Source: DATMER01 sp034667225 (GTDB lineage: Bacteria; Acidobacteriota; Thermoanaerobaculia; Multivoradales; UBA5704). Taken from it: DNA of 64,000 bases. Below, one piece after another: positions 53,001 through 59,472 of this stretch. The stretch spans positions 1-64,000 of the forward strand of contig JAXDKG010000045.1 in assembly GCA_034667225.1 (NCBI GenBank), given 5' to 3'. Below the pieces are notes generated by a model, which worked only from the letters and a program-made list of their open reading frames with translations, did no database searches and was not told the DNA's origin. Every line of letters starts with the position of its first letter. The first letter of the stretch is position 1. The translations under genes and the position numbers were made by a program.

Positions 53001-53718
53001 CGTGCCCGAGGAAAAGGACTGTCCGCCGATTCCGCGGCGGGCGGCCAGCGGCGCCCGATGGCTCCCATACCGGATGAAGGGCAGTGGAGGGGAATGCCTC
53101 TGCAAGGAAGTCCCCTCCGCCAACAGGGAATATCTCCAGAACGTGGTCTTCGCCTCCGGGTCTCCCTTCCCGATCTTTCCGGCCCACCGGGTGCCCGACC
53201 TGGGGCAGGAAAGGCACGAAAAAGAAGCGGTGGACAAGGAGCGTCCGTCACTGGTGGACGGGGGCTACTCCAACAACATCCCGGTAGACGCGGCGCGTAC
53301 GGTGTCGGCCGAGCAAGTGCTGATCGTGGAGTCCACGAACCCCCTGGGACCGCCGAGGATCGCGGAGACCAGCCGGCTGCCGAAGCTGCCCGGCAAGCTC
53401 GTGGAGAACCTCGGGCGTCTCCCCTCGTTCCTGTTCGAGAGATCGCAACAGGTGGACCGCCTGAGCCGCCAGGGTCTCTTTGTCGTCTCCCTCTCGCCCT
53501 CCCGCGAGTGGAAGAACTGGCCGCCGCTGTTCGACTTCCGCGGTGAGACGGTGAAGAGGATGGAGGACCTGGCGGACGTCGACCTCAAGCTGCGGACCGG
53601 CATGGTCCAGAGCTGGGGCCATCCTTCCTTCGTCCTAAGCGTCGAGGTGAAAGGCAAGCCGAGGGAGGAGCAGGCCCCGCACGAGCACGCGGAGGGAGAG
53701 ACGCACCCGCACGTCTGA
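50023..53718 (+). CDS. Patatin-like phospholipase with an inserted multi-TM domain
   Basis: 1231 residues. Signal peptide, then an N-terminal domain of about 370 residues without recognised fold. The patatin oxyanion loop 'LVLPGGGVKAAYQ' is at about 400 and the nucleophile Ser449 in 'IGTSGGALLGFF'. About ten hydrophobic segments follow between residues 490 and 930. The catalytic Asp1079 appears only afterwards in 'LVDGGYSNNIPVDAA'. In normal patatins Ser and Asp are about 150-200 residues apart; here about 630. Likely a membrane-integral lipid acyl hydrolase. Ends before a 12-bp hairpin terminator. Confidence 0.88.
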   Translation: MKVHRAFLLPVLLALCAQPALANHDDCKSALPQVLKLGLTRQPETEQQRKVLEAQVRSLISDIYDEHGRCSDMRPLKVDIALGNDYEILDWLGQDLIDAAIVPELTLYLLKRDEVELRELAMHEHKVQDLVLPDLQARVLSGQLSGRRWSPRADPQRDLEELRKRVLKSALEREDSEHWDAEAYWLGKKDDAKVGLGYRAVLVSHLSSTGFLEPVASTQRWLEERLDRMESQRRASVQDLFWQVFFENARFTLECGSLTREPGARGCWELPRREEEEGNGPIEVLFPGERVLRRPGQDALGVPAGGGSYHDHLVFTPAKAEALFHKEAYAPINPVLPPELEKLFAEPDEHAQGPPRAFLPMLAPEPYFGVRTFGFTVDESMRLLRQDRATSGLTEGELDLALVLPGGGVKAAYQSRIVDELYRGGRYLKNFTLPKREDALSVDYVIGTSGGALLGFFVAQLSEKGPWNLTEILWHNGDDDLKSTDIFGWTDLLRYASIVTGFLILCFFLGVFSIPERAALNPARRPRLTAWRLRLTLAIMPLLLIAPLLVRLLNEKATHEEQVPAIEGLIYAVLGMCAMFADQCLVLDPRPSRRGAPWVKPAVPLIFGGLLVVLPLIAALTDGNDQMGERWFARDLTVGFAFAFLGLTALLGGLVFPLRVRSRRPGLRTSFFLALEVAVPLLLVVGTIGLVGVESMPRIPFFLSGFLLVFVLIAAIRFLGSQRRWLRGAGWWTAYYGSLLLAASLVLSLVWPGELGKNPTFRGALSMPTLDIPVGTLLLCIGLALLLVGGIAWVYASEDRYHLRMPRRFLAAFFVVLAHAVAVSLAMYAVMCALPGWLSPLELTGGYWRWLFLMSVLFGLGLLLFGIYGRRGGRVLRTLRQGLVYLCSHHPNGDFVTRRFLRLAAMAVFVLVWWNMIVAPALYGNGAAQGYLLGAMKRYREAGKKAGVQVASTNPAALAEAAGKPEVFTFEPTSRFIAPANVLEKDGTRYYLFVPEEKDCPPIPRRAASGARWLPYRMKGSGGECLCKEVPSANREYLQNVVFASGSPFPIFPAHRVPDLGQERHEKEAVDKERPSLVDGGYSNNIPVDAARTVSAEQVLIVESTNPLGPPRIAETSRLPKLPGKLVENLGRLPSFLFERSQQVDRLSRQGLFVVSLSPSREWKNWPPLFDFRGETVKRMEDLADVDLKLRTGMVQSWGHPSFVLSVEVKGKPREEQAPHEHAEGETHPHV

Positions 53719-53737
53719 GGCGTAAAGAAAGAAGGGA

Positions 53738-53768
53738 GGGACGGGGTCTCGCCCGAAGACCCCGTCCC
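53738..53768. terminator. Perfect 12-bp hairpin, bidirectional
   Basis: GGGACGGGGTCT and AGACCCCGTCCC form a perfect stem with a 7-base loop, 20 bases after the patatin stop. It also closes the minus-strand candidate transcript that starts near 53853. No T-run on the plus strand. Confidence 0.65.
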
Positions 53769-53853
53769 CGGTTTGGAAGGTATTTGCATCGATTGTCAAA
53801 GAACCCGCCAGACGCGGAGCGGGACGAGCCCGCTTCTCCTGCTTCTGGATTGA
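53738..53853 (-). ncRNA. Candidate small RNA, left copy of a divergent pair
   Basis: On the minus strand TTGACG (53887-53882) and TATATA (53865-53860) are spaced 16 bp, predicting a start near 53853. The transcript would contain an AGCGGG/CCCGCT hairpin, the 19-base element GGTTCTTTGACAATCGATG (53805-53787) and the 12-bp terminator hairpin. No open frame with a ribosome site. A second copy with the same order lies at 54143-54264 on the other strand. Existence as RNA is inferred. Confidence 0.35.
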
Positions 53854-53911
53854 CTCTACTATATACATAGTGCGCTCGCTTCGTCAACCCGGAGAATTAT
53901 CCGGGGAATGA

Positions 53912-54095
53912 TGCGCGAGCGCTTCGGACACGAGATGAGCGGCTCAGCCAATACGCGAGCGGCTCGCGCACGAGAATGAGCGGCTCGGGCATTGCGCGAG
54001 CGCCTCGCGCTGTGGTTTTCCGGCTCAAGCCAAGCCTTTTGCCGCAAAAGCAATGCGCGAGCGCCTCGCGCACAAGAATAGCCGCTCGCGTTGAG
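53912..54095. repeat. Degenerate ~40-bp repeats rich in GCGCGAGCGCCTCGCGC
   Basis: Four diverged copies begin near 53912, 53952, 53993 and 54053 (consensus TGCGCGAGCGCCTCGCGC, then ACGAGAATGAGCGGCTCG). The first three are about 40 bp apart. Each unit contains inverted GCGAG/CTCGC words and can fold. The array lies between two divergent promoters. Too variable and without spacers, so not CRISPR. Confidence 0.75.
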
Positions 54096-54107
54096 CCCGA
54101 AAGCTTG

Positions 54108-54136
54108 TTGACATCACTATAGAGTCGTTGTAGTCT
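54108..54136 (+). promoter_or_regulatory. Sigma70-like promoter
   Basis: TTGACA (54108-54113) and TAGTCT (54131-54136) with a 17-bp spacer; predicted start near 54143. It would drive the right candidate RNA and possibly the gene at 54350. Confidence 0.55.
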
Positions 54137-54142
54137 TTTATT

Positions 54143-54264
54143 CCACAGGCAGGCGCACCAGGCAGGGGGAGCCGGCTTCCGAAACCCCCACCCGCTGGTT
54201 CTTTGACAATCGATGTAAGCCTTCAAAACAGGGGCAGGCCCTGAACGGCCGGGGTCTGCCCTGT
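54143..54264 (+). ncRNA. Candidate small RNA, right copy of a divergent pair
   Basis: Downstream of a good promoter lies a GGGGG/CCCCC hairpin, then GGTTCTTTGACAATCGATG (54197-54215) identical to the left copy, a shared CTTC-N-AAAC tract and a strong hairpin (54228-54264; about 14 bp with one bulge). A second hairpin follows at 54271-54299. Same element order as the left copy, reading away from the repeat array. No ribosome site or frame. Confidence 0.35.
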
Positions 54265-54349
54265 CAATCTGGAGGCGGGCCAAGGGAGGCCCGCCCTCCT
54301 GCTTCTCCGGCCGCTTTGATAGCATCGGGAAAATTGGAGGAGACAGACG

Positions 54350-54691
54350 ATGCCCGAGCCGCCGAACTACGCATTCGAGCCGCAGAGCCCTCGTGACAGC
54401 GGATGCCTGAGGATGGTGCTCGCGGGTTTGCTGGGCGTGATTGCCGGTGTCCTTCTGACCATTCTGGTCGAGGCCACTGTCCTGCCCGGTCTGTTCGACA
54501 GGGTGCACGACTTCTTCAGCCGCGATGCCGCGGCTCCACAGGCTGCGCCGGTGCCGACAGAGGAACTGAATGAGGAGGCGAAGCGGCTATCGCGCGCGGA
54601 GGAGGAGATGAAGGAGATCGCGCGGCAGAAGCAGCAGGAGCTGGAGCAGGACTTGAAGAAGCACCAGGAGGAGGTCGAGGGCAATCGATAG
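54350..54691 (+). CDS. Small single-TM protein with coiled-coil tail
   Basis: 113 residues, start after GGAGGAGA. One membrane helix at about 23-48 ('MVLAGLLGVIAGVLLTILVE'), then a Pro/Ala linker and a charged coiled coil ('LSRAEEEMKEIARQKQQELE'). Function unknown. Confidence 0.75.
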   Translation: MPEPPNYAFEPQSPRDSGCLRMVLAGLLGVIAGVLLTILVEATVLPGLFDRVHDFFSRDAAAPQAAPVPTEELNEEAKRLSRAEEEMKEIARQKQQELEQDLKKHQEEVEGNR

Positions 54692-54692
54692 C

Positions 54693-54969
54693 TCAGCCAA
54701 GCCCGCGCCGCAGCGTGGGCTCCTGCATGACCACGTGAGTGCCGCCCACGACCGCGAAGACGCGGTGGCCCTCTTTAAGATGACTCGTGAGCTTCTCCAC
54801 CATGAAGCGGTCCCGGTACTCGCTCACGGCTGCCGGTGACCCGCAGGACATAAGGCCACTCCATGGAGCGGCTCTCATACTCCTGCCACGTCATGATGCC
54901 TGCGGGCTGGCGCTGGGCACATCCGGCGCCCAGAGTGATGATCAGCAGCAGTGCGGCCGCAATTTTCAT
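54693..54969 (-). pseudogene. Collapsed lipoprotein gene
   Basis: A lipoprotein start (lipobox 'LGAGC' at 54969) reads 'MTWQEYESRSMEWPYVLRVT' and then leaves frame. In the next frame 'SEYRDRFMVEKLTSHLKEGH' and 'RVFAVVGGTHVVMQEPTLR' continue to 54693. The second part looks like the C-terminus of a much larger lipoprotein (GumN/TraB-like in flavour), so most of the gene has been deleted and the ends joined out of frame. Confidence 0.6.
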
Positions 54970-54983
54970 CGGCGCCCTCGGTG

Positions 54984-55625
54984 CTATGCGGAGGCCAGCC
55001 GCTCCTGCGCCGCGAGGAGCGCCTGTCGGACCTCCGAAGCATTGCGAAGATCAGCCAGGTCGATCCGCCGCTCCGCGCCTCCCCGTGCGACGATCCGCGC
55101 CTTGCCCTCGTCGAGATCGATGTGTTCGACCTCCGGCCAGGGGGCGAAGAACTGGCGGCGGAAGCGGCTGCGGAGCCGGATGCCGTCCTCGTCGATGCGC
55201 AGTAACCGGCGAGGGCCGATCCAGCCGGTGAATTGGCGATGGAACAGTCCCATGGCCAGGGTGAGGGCGGCCAGCACGAGGGTCGGCCGGGGCAGGTGGC
55301 CGGTGTGGTGCCAGTGCTCCAGGGCTTCGGCGACCAGCACACCTGCCGCGAAGATGTCGAACCAGTCCACGCCGTGGTGGTGCTGCGCGGCTTCCGGCCG
55401 CCGCACGGCGGCAAGCTCCTTCGCCGCCGAGCGCAGGAGCAGGGCGCTCACCACCAGCTCTCCCACCGCGAGCGCGAGCCCCAGGCCGCGCTGCCCGTGC
55501 ATCAACCTCTGCGCTCCCGCGCCGAGCAGAGCCACGGCAGGGACCGCGTGCTGCAGCTTCTGCAGCCGCCTTGCCCGGTCCTTGCGAATCGAGACGAGCG
55601 GGAGCTCGAAAGAAGGGTGGTCCAT
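54984..55625 (-). CDS. Membrane protein with C-terminal PH-like domain
   Basis: 213 residues from ATG 55625. Hydrophobic segments at about 28-48, 50-70 and 95-135, then a soluble end with 'RRLLRIDEDGIRLRSRFRRQ' and 'WPEVEHIDLDEGKARIVAR' that has the strand pattern of bacterial PH-like domains. No known family assigned. Confidence 0.65.
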   Translation of the reverse strand: MDHPSFELPLVSIRKDRARRLQKLQHAVPAVALLGAGAQRLMHGQRGLGLALAVGELVVSALLLRSAAKELAAVRRPEAAQHHHGVDWFDIFAAGVLVAEALEHWHHTGHLPRPTLVLAALTLAMGLFHRQFTGWIGPRRLLRIDEDGIRLRSRFRRQFFAPWPEVEHIDLDEGKARIVARGGAERRIDLADLRNASEVRQALLAAQERLASA

Positions 55626-55669
55626 GACTGAAGTGTATAGAATCACACCATAACAAGGGAGGCTCCTGC

Positions 55670-56281
55670 TTGAAACGAAGCCACATGATGATGCTGTTGG
55701 CACTTCCGGCCGCCGCGGAGCCCGTCCGCGTCCCGGGCACGGGCATCAGTCTTCAGCCGCCTGCAGGGTTTGCGCTCGCGGAGGACTATCCCGGCTTTCA
55801 GAGCGCCGAGCAGCAGGCATCGATCATGGTGACCCGGATGCCCGCCCCGGTGGCCGAGATCCGGAAGGCGATGACCAAGGACACACTGGCGACCCGGGGC
55901 ATCACGCTGCTTCTCACCGAGTCGGGAAGCCCGGGAACTTCAGGGCCGGGTGAACCGGTCTATGTCATCGGAAGCTCCATCGGCCCCGGCGGTAGCGGAG
56001 ACCTGAAAGCCTTCTCCGAAGCGCGCGCGAAGCAGACGGAGCAGATCCGGAACCTCGAGAACCTCAGTGGACGCGAGATCACCCTTGGCGGGCTCGCGGC
56101 CTACGAGCTCCTGGCGGATGCGAAGGACGTGAAGTCCGGGACCGCGATCCATCTCTATCAGGTGATCGCGCCGGACGGCGACGGCTACTTCATCGCCCAG
56201 GGCCTCGTGGGCGCGGCGAAGGCGAGCGAGATGCTGCCGGAGTTCCGGAAGGTGACGGAGAGCTTCCGCAAGGCGAACTGA
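55670..56281 (+). CDS. Exported hypothetical protein
   Basis: 203 residues from a TTG preceded by GGGAGG. Short signal peptide ending 'ALPAAA'. The mature part ('GTGISLQPPAGFALAEDYPG', 'GLAAYELLADAKDVKSGTAI', 'LPEFRKVTESFRKAN') resembles PsbP/DUF1795-type periplasmic proteins of unknown role. Followed 12 bp later by the next gene; probable operon. Confidence 0.7.
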   Translation: MKRSHMMMLLALPAAAEPVRVPGTGISLQPPAGFALAEDYPGFQSAEQQASIMVTRMPAPVAEIRKAMTKDTLATRGITLLLTESGSPGTSGPGEPVYVIGSSIGPGGSGDLKAFSEARAKQTEQIRNLENLSGREITLGGLAAYELLADAKDVKSGTAIHLYQVIAPDGDGYFIAQGLVGAAKASEMLPEFRKVTESFRKAN

Positions 56282-56293
56282 CGACAAAAGGAG

Positions 56294-57199
56294 ATGTCCA
56301 TGATGCCAGGACCGGCGTTCAGATTCGCGGTGATCGGCTTGCCTTTGCTCGTGCTCGTCGGCGCTGCGCCGCAGCCTGCGCCGGTCTCGCCTCATGAGCA
56401 GGCCGCCCGGGAGGTTGTTCAGCTCGTCGGCGGAGACAACCTCGCCATGGGGGGAGCCGAAGCGGCGATGGCAATGATCCTCCAGGACCCCGACATGAGC
56501 CCTCACAGGGAGCTGGTCCGAGGCTGGTTCCAGAAGGTGTTCTCCAAGGCCGAGATCGAATCCGACATGGTGAAGCTCTACATGGAAAGGTTTTCGGAGA
56601 AGGAGTTGCGGGAGATCGCGGCCTTTGCCAAGACTCCCGCCGGCCGGAAGGCGATCGCGGCCATGCCGGAGCTCATCAGGGAAGCTTCCGAAATCGGGAT
56701 GAAGCGAGCGCAGGAGCACGGCTACCAGCTCGACGAGATGATCGCGAAAGCGAAGGAGGAGAGCGAGAGCCAGCCCGCGTTCACCGACAGCGAGGCGCAG
56801 AAGAGAACCGTTGCCGACATACGAAACACGGGCACGGCCATGTTCAGCTGGCTGACCGATCAGGTTGGGGCCGCAGCCGCAGGGCAGTCGCAGACCGAGC
56901 CTTCCGACGAAGTGGATATGGATCGATATTCCGCGCTCTCCTACGAGGAGGTGCAGACGATTCTGCTCCCGCAGTACATGCAGACGGTCCCGGAGAGGGA
57001 TGGCTGGGGCTATCCTTACGAGTATTACCTGAACGTCGAAAACCCCCTGGCGCAGCAAGTCATGGGCATCCGCAGCCCGGGCCGGGACGGCAGGTTCTCG
57101 GCTGACAGCTACACCGTGACTGCCTTCGACCCCGACGATCTCGACCAGGACATCGTCTGGGCGGATGGATTCTTCGTGCGCTGGCCCCAGAAGAAATAG
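56294..57199 (+). CDS. Secreted DUF2059 protein with pilin-like C-terminal segment
   Basis: 301 residues, signal peptide. Residues about 65-150 match DUF2059 ('WFQKVFSKAEIESDMVKLYM', 'FSEKELREIAAFAKTPAGRK'). The C-terminal 80 residues ('RDGWGYPYEYYLN', 'GIRSPGRDGRF', 'DIVWADGFFVRWP') resemble the end of type II secretion pseudopilin GspG, a known acidobacterial fusion. Ends 80 bp before the peptide precursor gene. Confidence 0.78.
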   Translation: MSMMPGPAFRFAVIGLPLLVLVGAAPQPAPVSPHEQAAREVVQLVGGDNLAMGGAEAAMAMILQDPDMSPHRELVRGWFQKVFSKAEIESDMVKLYMERFSEKELREIAAFAKTPAGRKAIAAMPELIREASEIGMKRAQEHGYQLDEMIAKAKEESESQPAFTDSEAQKRTVADIRNTGTAMFSWLTDQVGAAAAGQSQTEPSDEVDMDRYSALSYEEVQTILLPQYMQTVPERDGWGYPYEYYLNVENPLAQQVMGIRSPGRDGRFSADSYTVTAFDPDDLDQDIVWADGFFVRWPQKK

Positions 57200-57279
57200 A
57201 AGCAGGTTGGCGGGATGGCCGGGCTCCTTGCGTAACTCAGGGTGGGAGGGGGAACGGGAAAACAAAAGGAGCACACGAC

Positions 57280-57369
57280 ATGAAGAAGATCGCGACCGCC
57301 ATGATGAGGGCGCTGTCCATCCGCCGCAAGGACCGTGTCTATGGCTGGTGGGGCTACCACCAGATCTAA
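57280..57369 (+). CDS. Putative P450-modified RiPP precursor peptide (29 aa), locus 2a
   Basis: A 29-codon gene with AAAGGAG 9 bases before ATG. Leader 'MKKIATAMMRALSI', then 'RRKDR', and C-terminus 'VYGWWGYHQI'-stop. Shares K3, I4, A7, A11, L12, I14, the RRKDR block and the WxxYH end with the peptide at 59322. Its stop overlaps the stop of the minus-strand methyltransferase (57366-57369). No P450 follows directly; the nearest is at 58169 beyond the methyltransferase. Two adjacent Trp make alternative cross-links possible. Confidence 0.78.
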   Translation: MKKIATAMMRALSIRRKDRVYGWWGYHQI

Positions 57370-58106
57370 CGAACGCCGAGGATGTAAGGAGCCATTTCGT
57401 TCAACAAGGGCTCGCGCCGGCAGTTGTCGTAGATCCGGATCTCGGAAAACTCCGCATCGCGCAGCAGGCCGGCAATGAGGTGCACGTCCGCGATATTGAA
57501 GACGTGCTCCTCATAGAGCAGCTCTTTGAGGCTGCGGCATGAGTAGACGTACTGCGCCCGGACGGACGGCACGTCACCAGGAACGTTCAGGAAGCGGCAG
57601 AGGAACTGGACGTCCCGCTCGCCGGCGGGTCCCGTCTCCCAGTCCTCGATGAGGAGGTCGGGAGCGTTGGCGGCGTGCGCCACCTGAAGAAGGAGGAGCC
57701 CGCCGGGGCGCAAGGCGCGGTGAAAGCCGGCCAAAGCCGCGCGGGCTTCCGGGAGGTCGGCGCAGTAGTTGAACGGTAAGGAGAGCGAGACGAGAGCGTC
57801 GTAGGCTTCCCGCTCCTCGACATCCTGCAGGCGCTGGACCCGGACGACGCCGGGGCCGAGCCGCTGTTCGGCGACGGCGACCATCTCGGGCGAGGCGTCG
57901 ATCCCGTAGCCCTCCAGGCCCGCGCCGCGGAGCCTCTCCAGCAAGGCCCCCGTGCCGCAGCCCAGGTCCAGGACCCGGGCGCCTGGGCCATAGCAGCGCA
58001 GCTCCTCCAGGACGAAGTCGTGGTTGGGCCGGTAGTGGCCGGGCGGCGTGTGCAGGTCGTACCGGGCCGCGAGCTCCCCAAACAATCTATAGGTCTTGCT
58101 CATCAT
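57366..58106 (-). CDS. Class I SAM-dependent methyltransferase
   Basis: 246 residues. Motif I 'RVLDLGCGTGALLERL', motif II Asp in 'GYGIDASPEMVAVAE', and post-I 'YDALVSLSLPFNY'. Similar to small-molecule or glycine/sarcosine-type methyltransferases. Located between a peptide precursor (tail-to-tail overlap) and a P450 (divergent, 62 bp apart). Peptide N- or O-methylation is a reasonable guess; it is not required by the sequence. Confidence 0.85.
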   Translation of the reverse strand: MMSKTYRLFGELAARYDLHTPPGHYRPNHDFVLEELRCYGPGARVLDLGCGTGALLERLRGAGLEGYGIDASPEMVAVAEQRLGPGVVRVQRLQDVEEREAYDALVSLSLPFNYCADLPEARAALAGFHRALRPGGLLLLQVAHAANAPDLLIEDWETGPAGERDVQFLCRFLNVPGDVPSVRAQYVYSCRSLKELLYEEHVFNIADVHLIAGLLRDAEFSEIRIYDNCRREPLLNEMAPYILGVR

Positions 58107-58118
58107 GGTTGTCCCGAG

Positions 58119-58146
58119 TTGTCCATCTCCTGCACCAGGGTATTAT
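58119..58146 (+). promoter_or_regulatory. Promoter of the P450-precursor-P450 operon
   Basis: TTGTCC (58119-58124) and TATTAT (58141-58146) with a 16-bp spacer, start expected near 58153, 16 bases before the P450 ATG and overlapping the GATGGGGTGG ribosome site region. Confidence 0.45.
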
Positions 58147-58168
58147 GAAAGTTCGATGGGGTGGACGT

Positions 58169-59320
58169 ATGTTGAAGCGAGAGATGGTTGCAGAGTTTCG
58201 ACGCGATCCCGTGGGTTACCTCGATCGGACGTTCCCGGCCGCGGGCGACGCCTTCTGGTTGCCGGGCCGCCAGCTCTGCGTGGCGGATCCGGCGGTGGCG
58301 CGGGCGGTCCTGATCAACGGCGACGGGCTGTACGAGGAGCACGCCGACTTCTTCCACACGCGCCGCGGCGTATTCGGTCCGCGCCAGGCACAGATCCAGA
58401 TCGGCCGCTCGGCGCGGACGCTCCTGCGCGGCTACCTCCAAGCTCATGCGGACGAGCTCGCGGAATCCGTCCGGCGGCTGCCGCCTTCGAGCGAGTGGCC
58501 CGACACGGGCAACCGGCTCGTCTACCGGCATCTCGTGAACATCTTGATCTCGCCGGACAGTCCGGCCCCGCTGCGCCGGATGATCGACGCGGTCCTGGAG
58601 CGGGCGGTGCTGGCCGGGGCGCGCCAGCGCTACTCCCGGCTGCGCCGGGCGGTGTTCCGGTTCCGGGTGGAGAGGACGCTGGCGCGGGCGGTGGAGGAGC
58701 GGAGAAAGGGTACCGGCGAGCCGGCCGACCTGCTCGACGTGGTGGTGCAGGGCGGGGGGCCGGACGCTCCGGCCGTGGAGCTGGCCGAGGTTTTTCTGTC
58801 GTTCATTTTCTCGATCGGGGGCTCGGTCGGCTTCGTCCTCGGCTGGTCGGTCTGGCTCCTGGGCACGAACCCGCGCACCGAGGCGCCGCCAGCCTCGGTG
58901 GTCCTGGAGGCGCTGCGGCTGTGGCCGGTGGCCTGGATGCTGGGGCGCCGGCCGGCCCGGCCCCACCAGGTGGCAGGCGTCGAGGTCACGCCGCAGGACC
59001 TCGTGATCGTCTGCCCCTACCTGGTGCACCGGCACCCGCGCTACTGGGACGATCCGGCGAGCTTCCAGCCCGAGCGCTGGGCCGAATCTCCCGACATGCA
59101 GGCGTTCATCCCATTCGGATGGGGACCGCACACCTGCGTTGCGGGCTCGCTCTCCATGCAGCTCGTCGAAGACATCCTCAAGACCCTTCTCGACGGTCAT
59201 GAGCTGGCCGTCGCGCCCCGAGACACCCGGCCGTGCGCCGGCCCGGCGCTCGCCCCACCCAGGTTCGTGCTGAGCCGGCACCCGCAACGGCCTTCAAGCC
59301 AGGAGAAAGGAGGTGACTGA
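58169..59320 (+). CDS. Cytochrome P450, divergent member of locus 2
   Basis: 383 residues. ATG at 58169 preferred for GGGGTGG upstream; an earlier in-frame ATG is at 58145. ExxR is 'LEALRLW', the heme loop is 'FGWGPHTCVAGS' with Cys323 and Ala in place of the usual final Gly. The I-helix 'FIFSIGGSVGFVLGW' lacks the acid-Thr pair. Clearly different from the P450s at 4897 and 59473. Its stop is 1 bp before the precursor at 59322, so the two are translationally coupled. Confidence 0.88.
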   Translation: MLKREMVAEFRRDPVGYLDRTFPAAGDAFWLPGRQLCVADPAVARAVLINGDGLYEEHADFFHTRRGVFGPRQAQIQIGRSARTLLRGYLQAHADELAESVRRLPPSSEWPDTGNRLVYRHLVNILISPDSPAPLRRMIDAVLERAVLAGARQRYSRLRRAVFRFRVERTLARAVEERRKGTGEPADLLDVVVQGGGPDAPAVELAEVFLSFIFSIGGSVGFVLGWSVWLLGTNPRTEAPPASVVLEALRLWPVAWMLGRRPARPHQVAGVEVTPQDLVIVCPYLVHRHPRYWDDPASFQPERWAESPDMQAFIPFGWGPHTCVAGSLSMQLVEDILKTLLDGHELAVAPRDTRPCAGPALAPPRFVLSRHPQRPSSQEKGGD

Positions 59321-59321
59321 C

Positions 59322-59411
59322 ATGGCGAAGATCGCGCGCGCTGTCATGACTGCTTTGGCCATCCGGCGCAAGGACCGCACCTACATCTGGTACCTGTACC
59401 ACCACATCTGA
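59322..59411 (+). CDS. Putative P450-modified RiPP precursor peptide (29 aa), locus 2b
   Basis: A 29-codon gene with a near-perfect AAAGGAGGTGA site that overlaps the end of the preceding P450. Leader 'MAKIARAVMTALAI', then 'RRKDR', C-terminus 'TYIWYLYHHI'-stop. Same pattern as the other two peptides: [YH]-x-W-x2-Y-H-[QH]-[IL]. A hairpin and a P450 of the same type as in locus 1 follow. Expected product is a short C-terminal peptide with P450-installed aromatic cross-links after leader removal; the protease is not seen nearby. Confidence 0.82.
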   Translation: MAKIARAVMTALAIRRKDRTYIWYLYHHI

Positions 59412-59425
59412 GTGGTTCCAAGGTC

Positions 59426-59452
59426 GGAGGGGCGGAGCCGCTCCGCCTCTCC
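59426..59452 (+). promoter_or_regulatory. Intercistronic hairpin between precursor and P450
   Basis: GGAGGGGCGGAG and CTCCGCCTCTCC pair over 12 bp with one G-U and a CCG loop, in the 61-bp gap before the P450. Position matches the hairpin of locus 1 (6159-6191). Confidence 0.6.
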
Positions 59453-59472
59453 GGCGGCACCGGGGAGGACGC

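Noticed and set aside
53897..54100. CRISPR array
   Set aside because: The units are degenerate, contiguous and without unique spacers, and there are no cas genes in the window.
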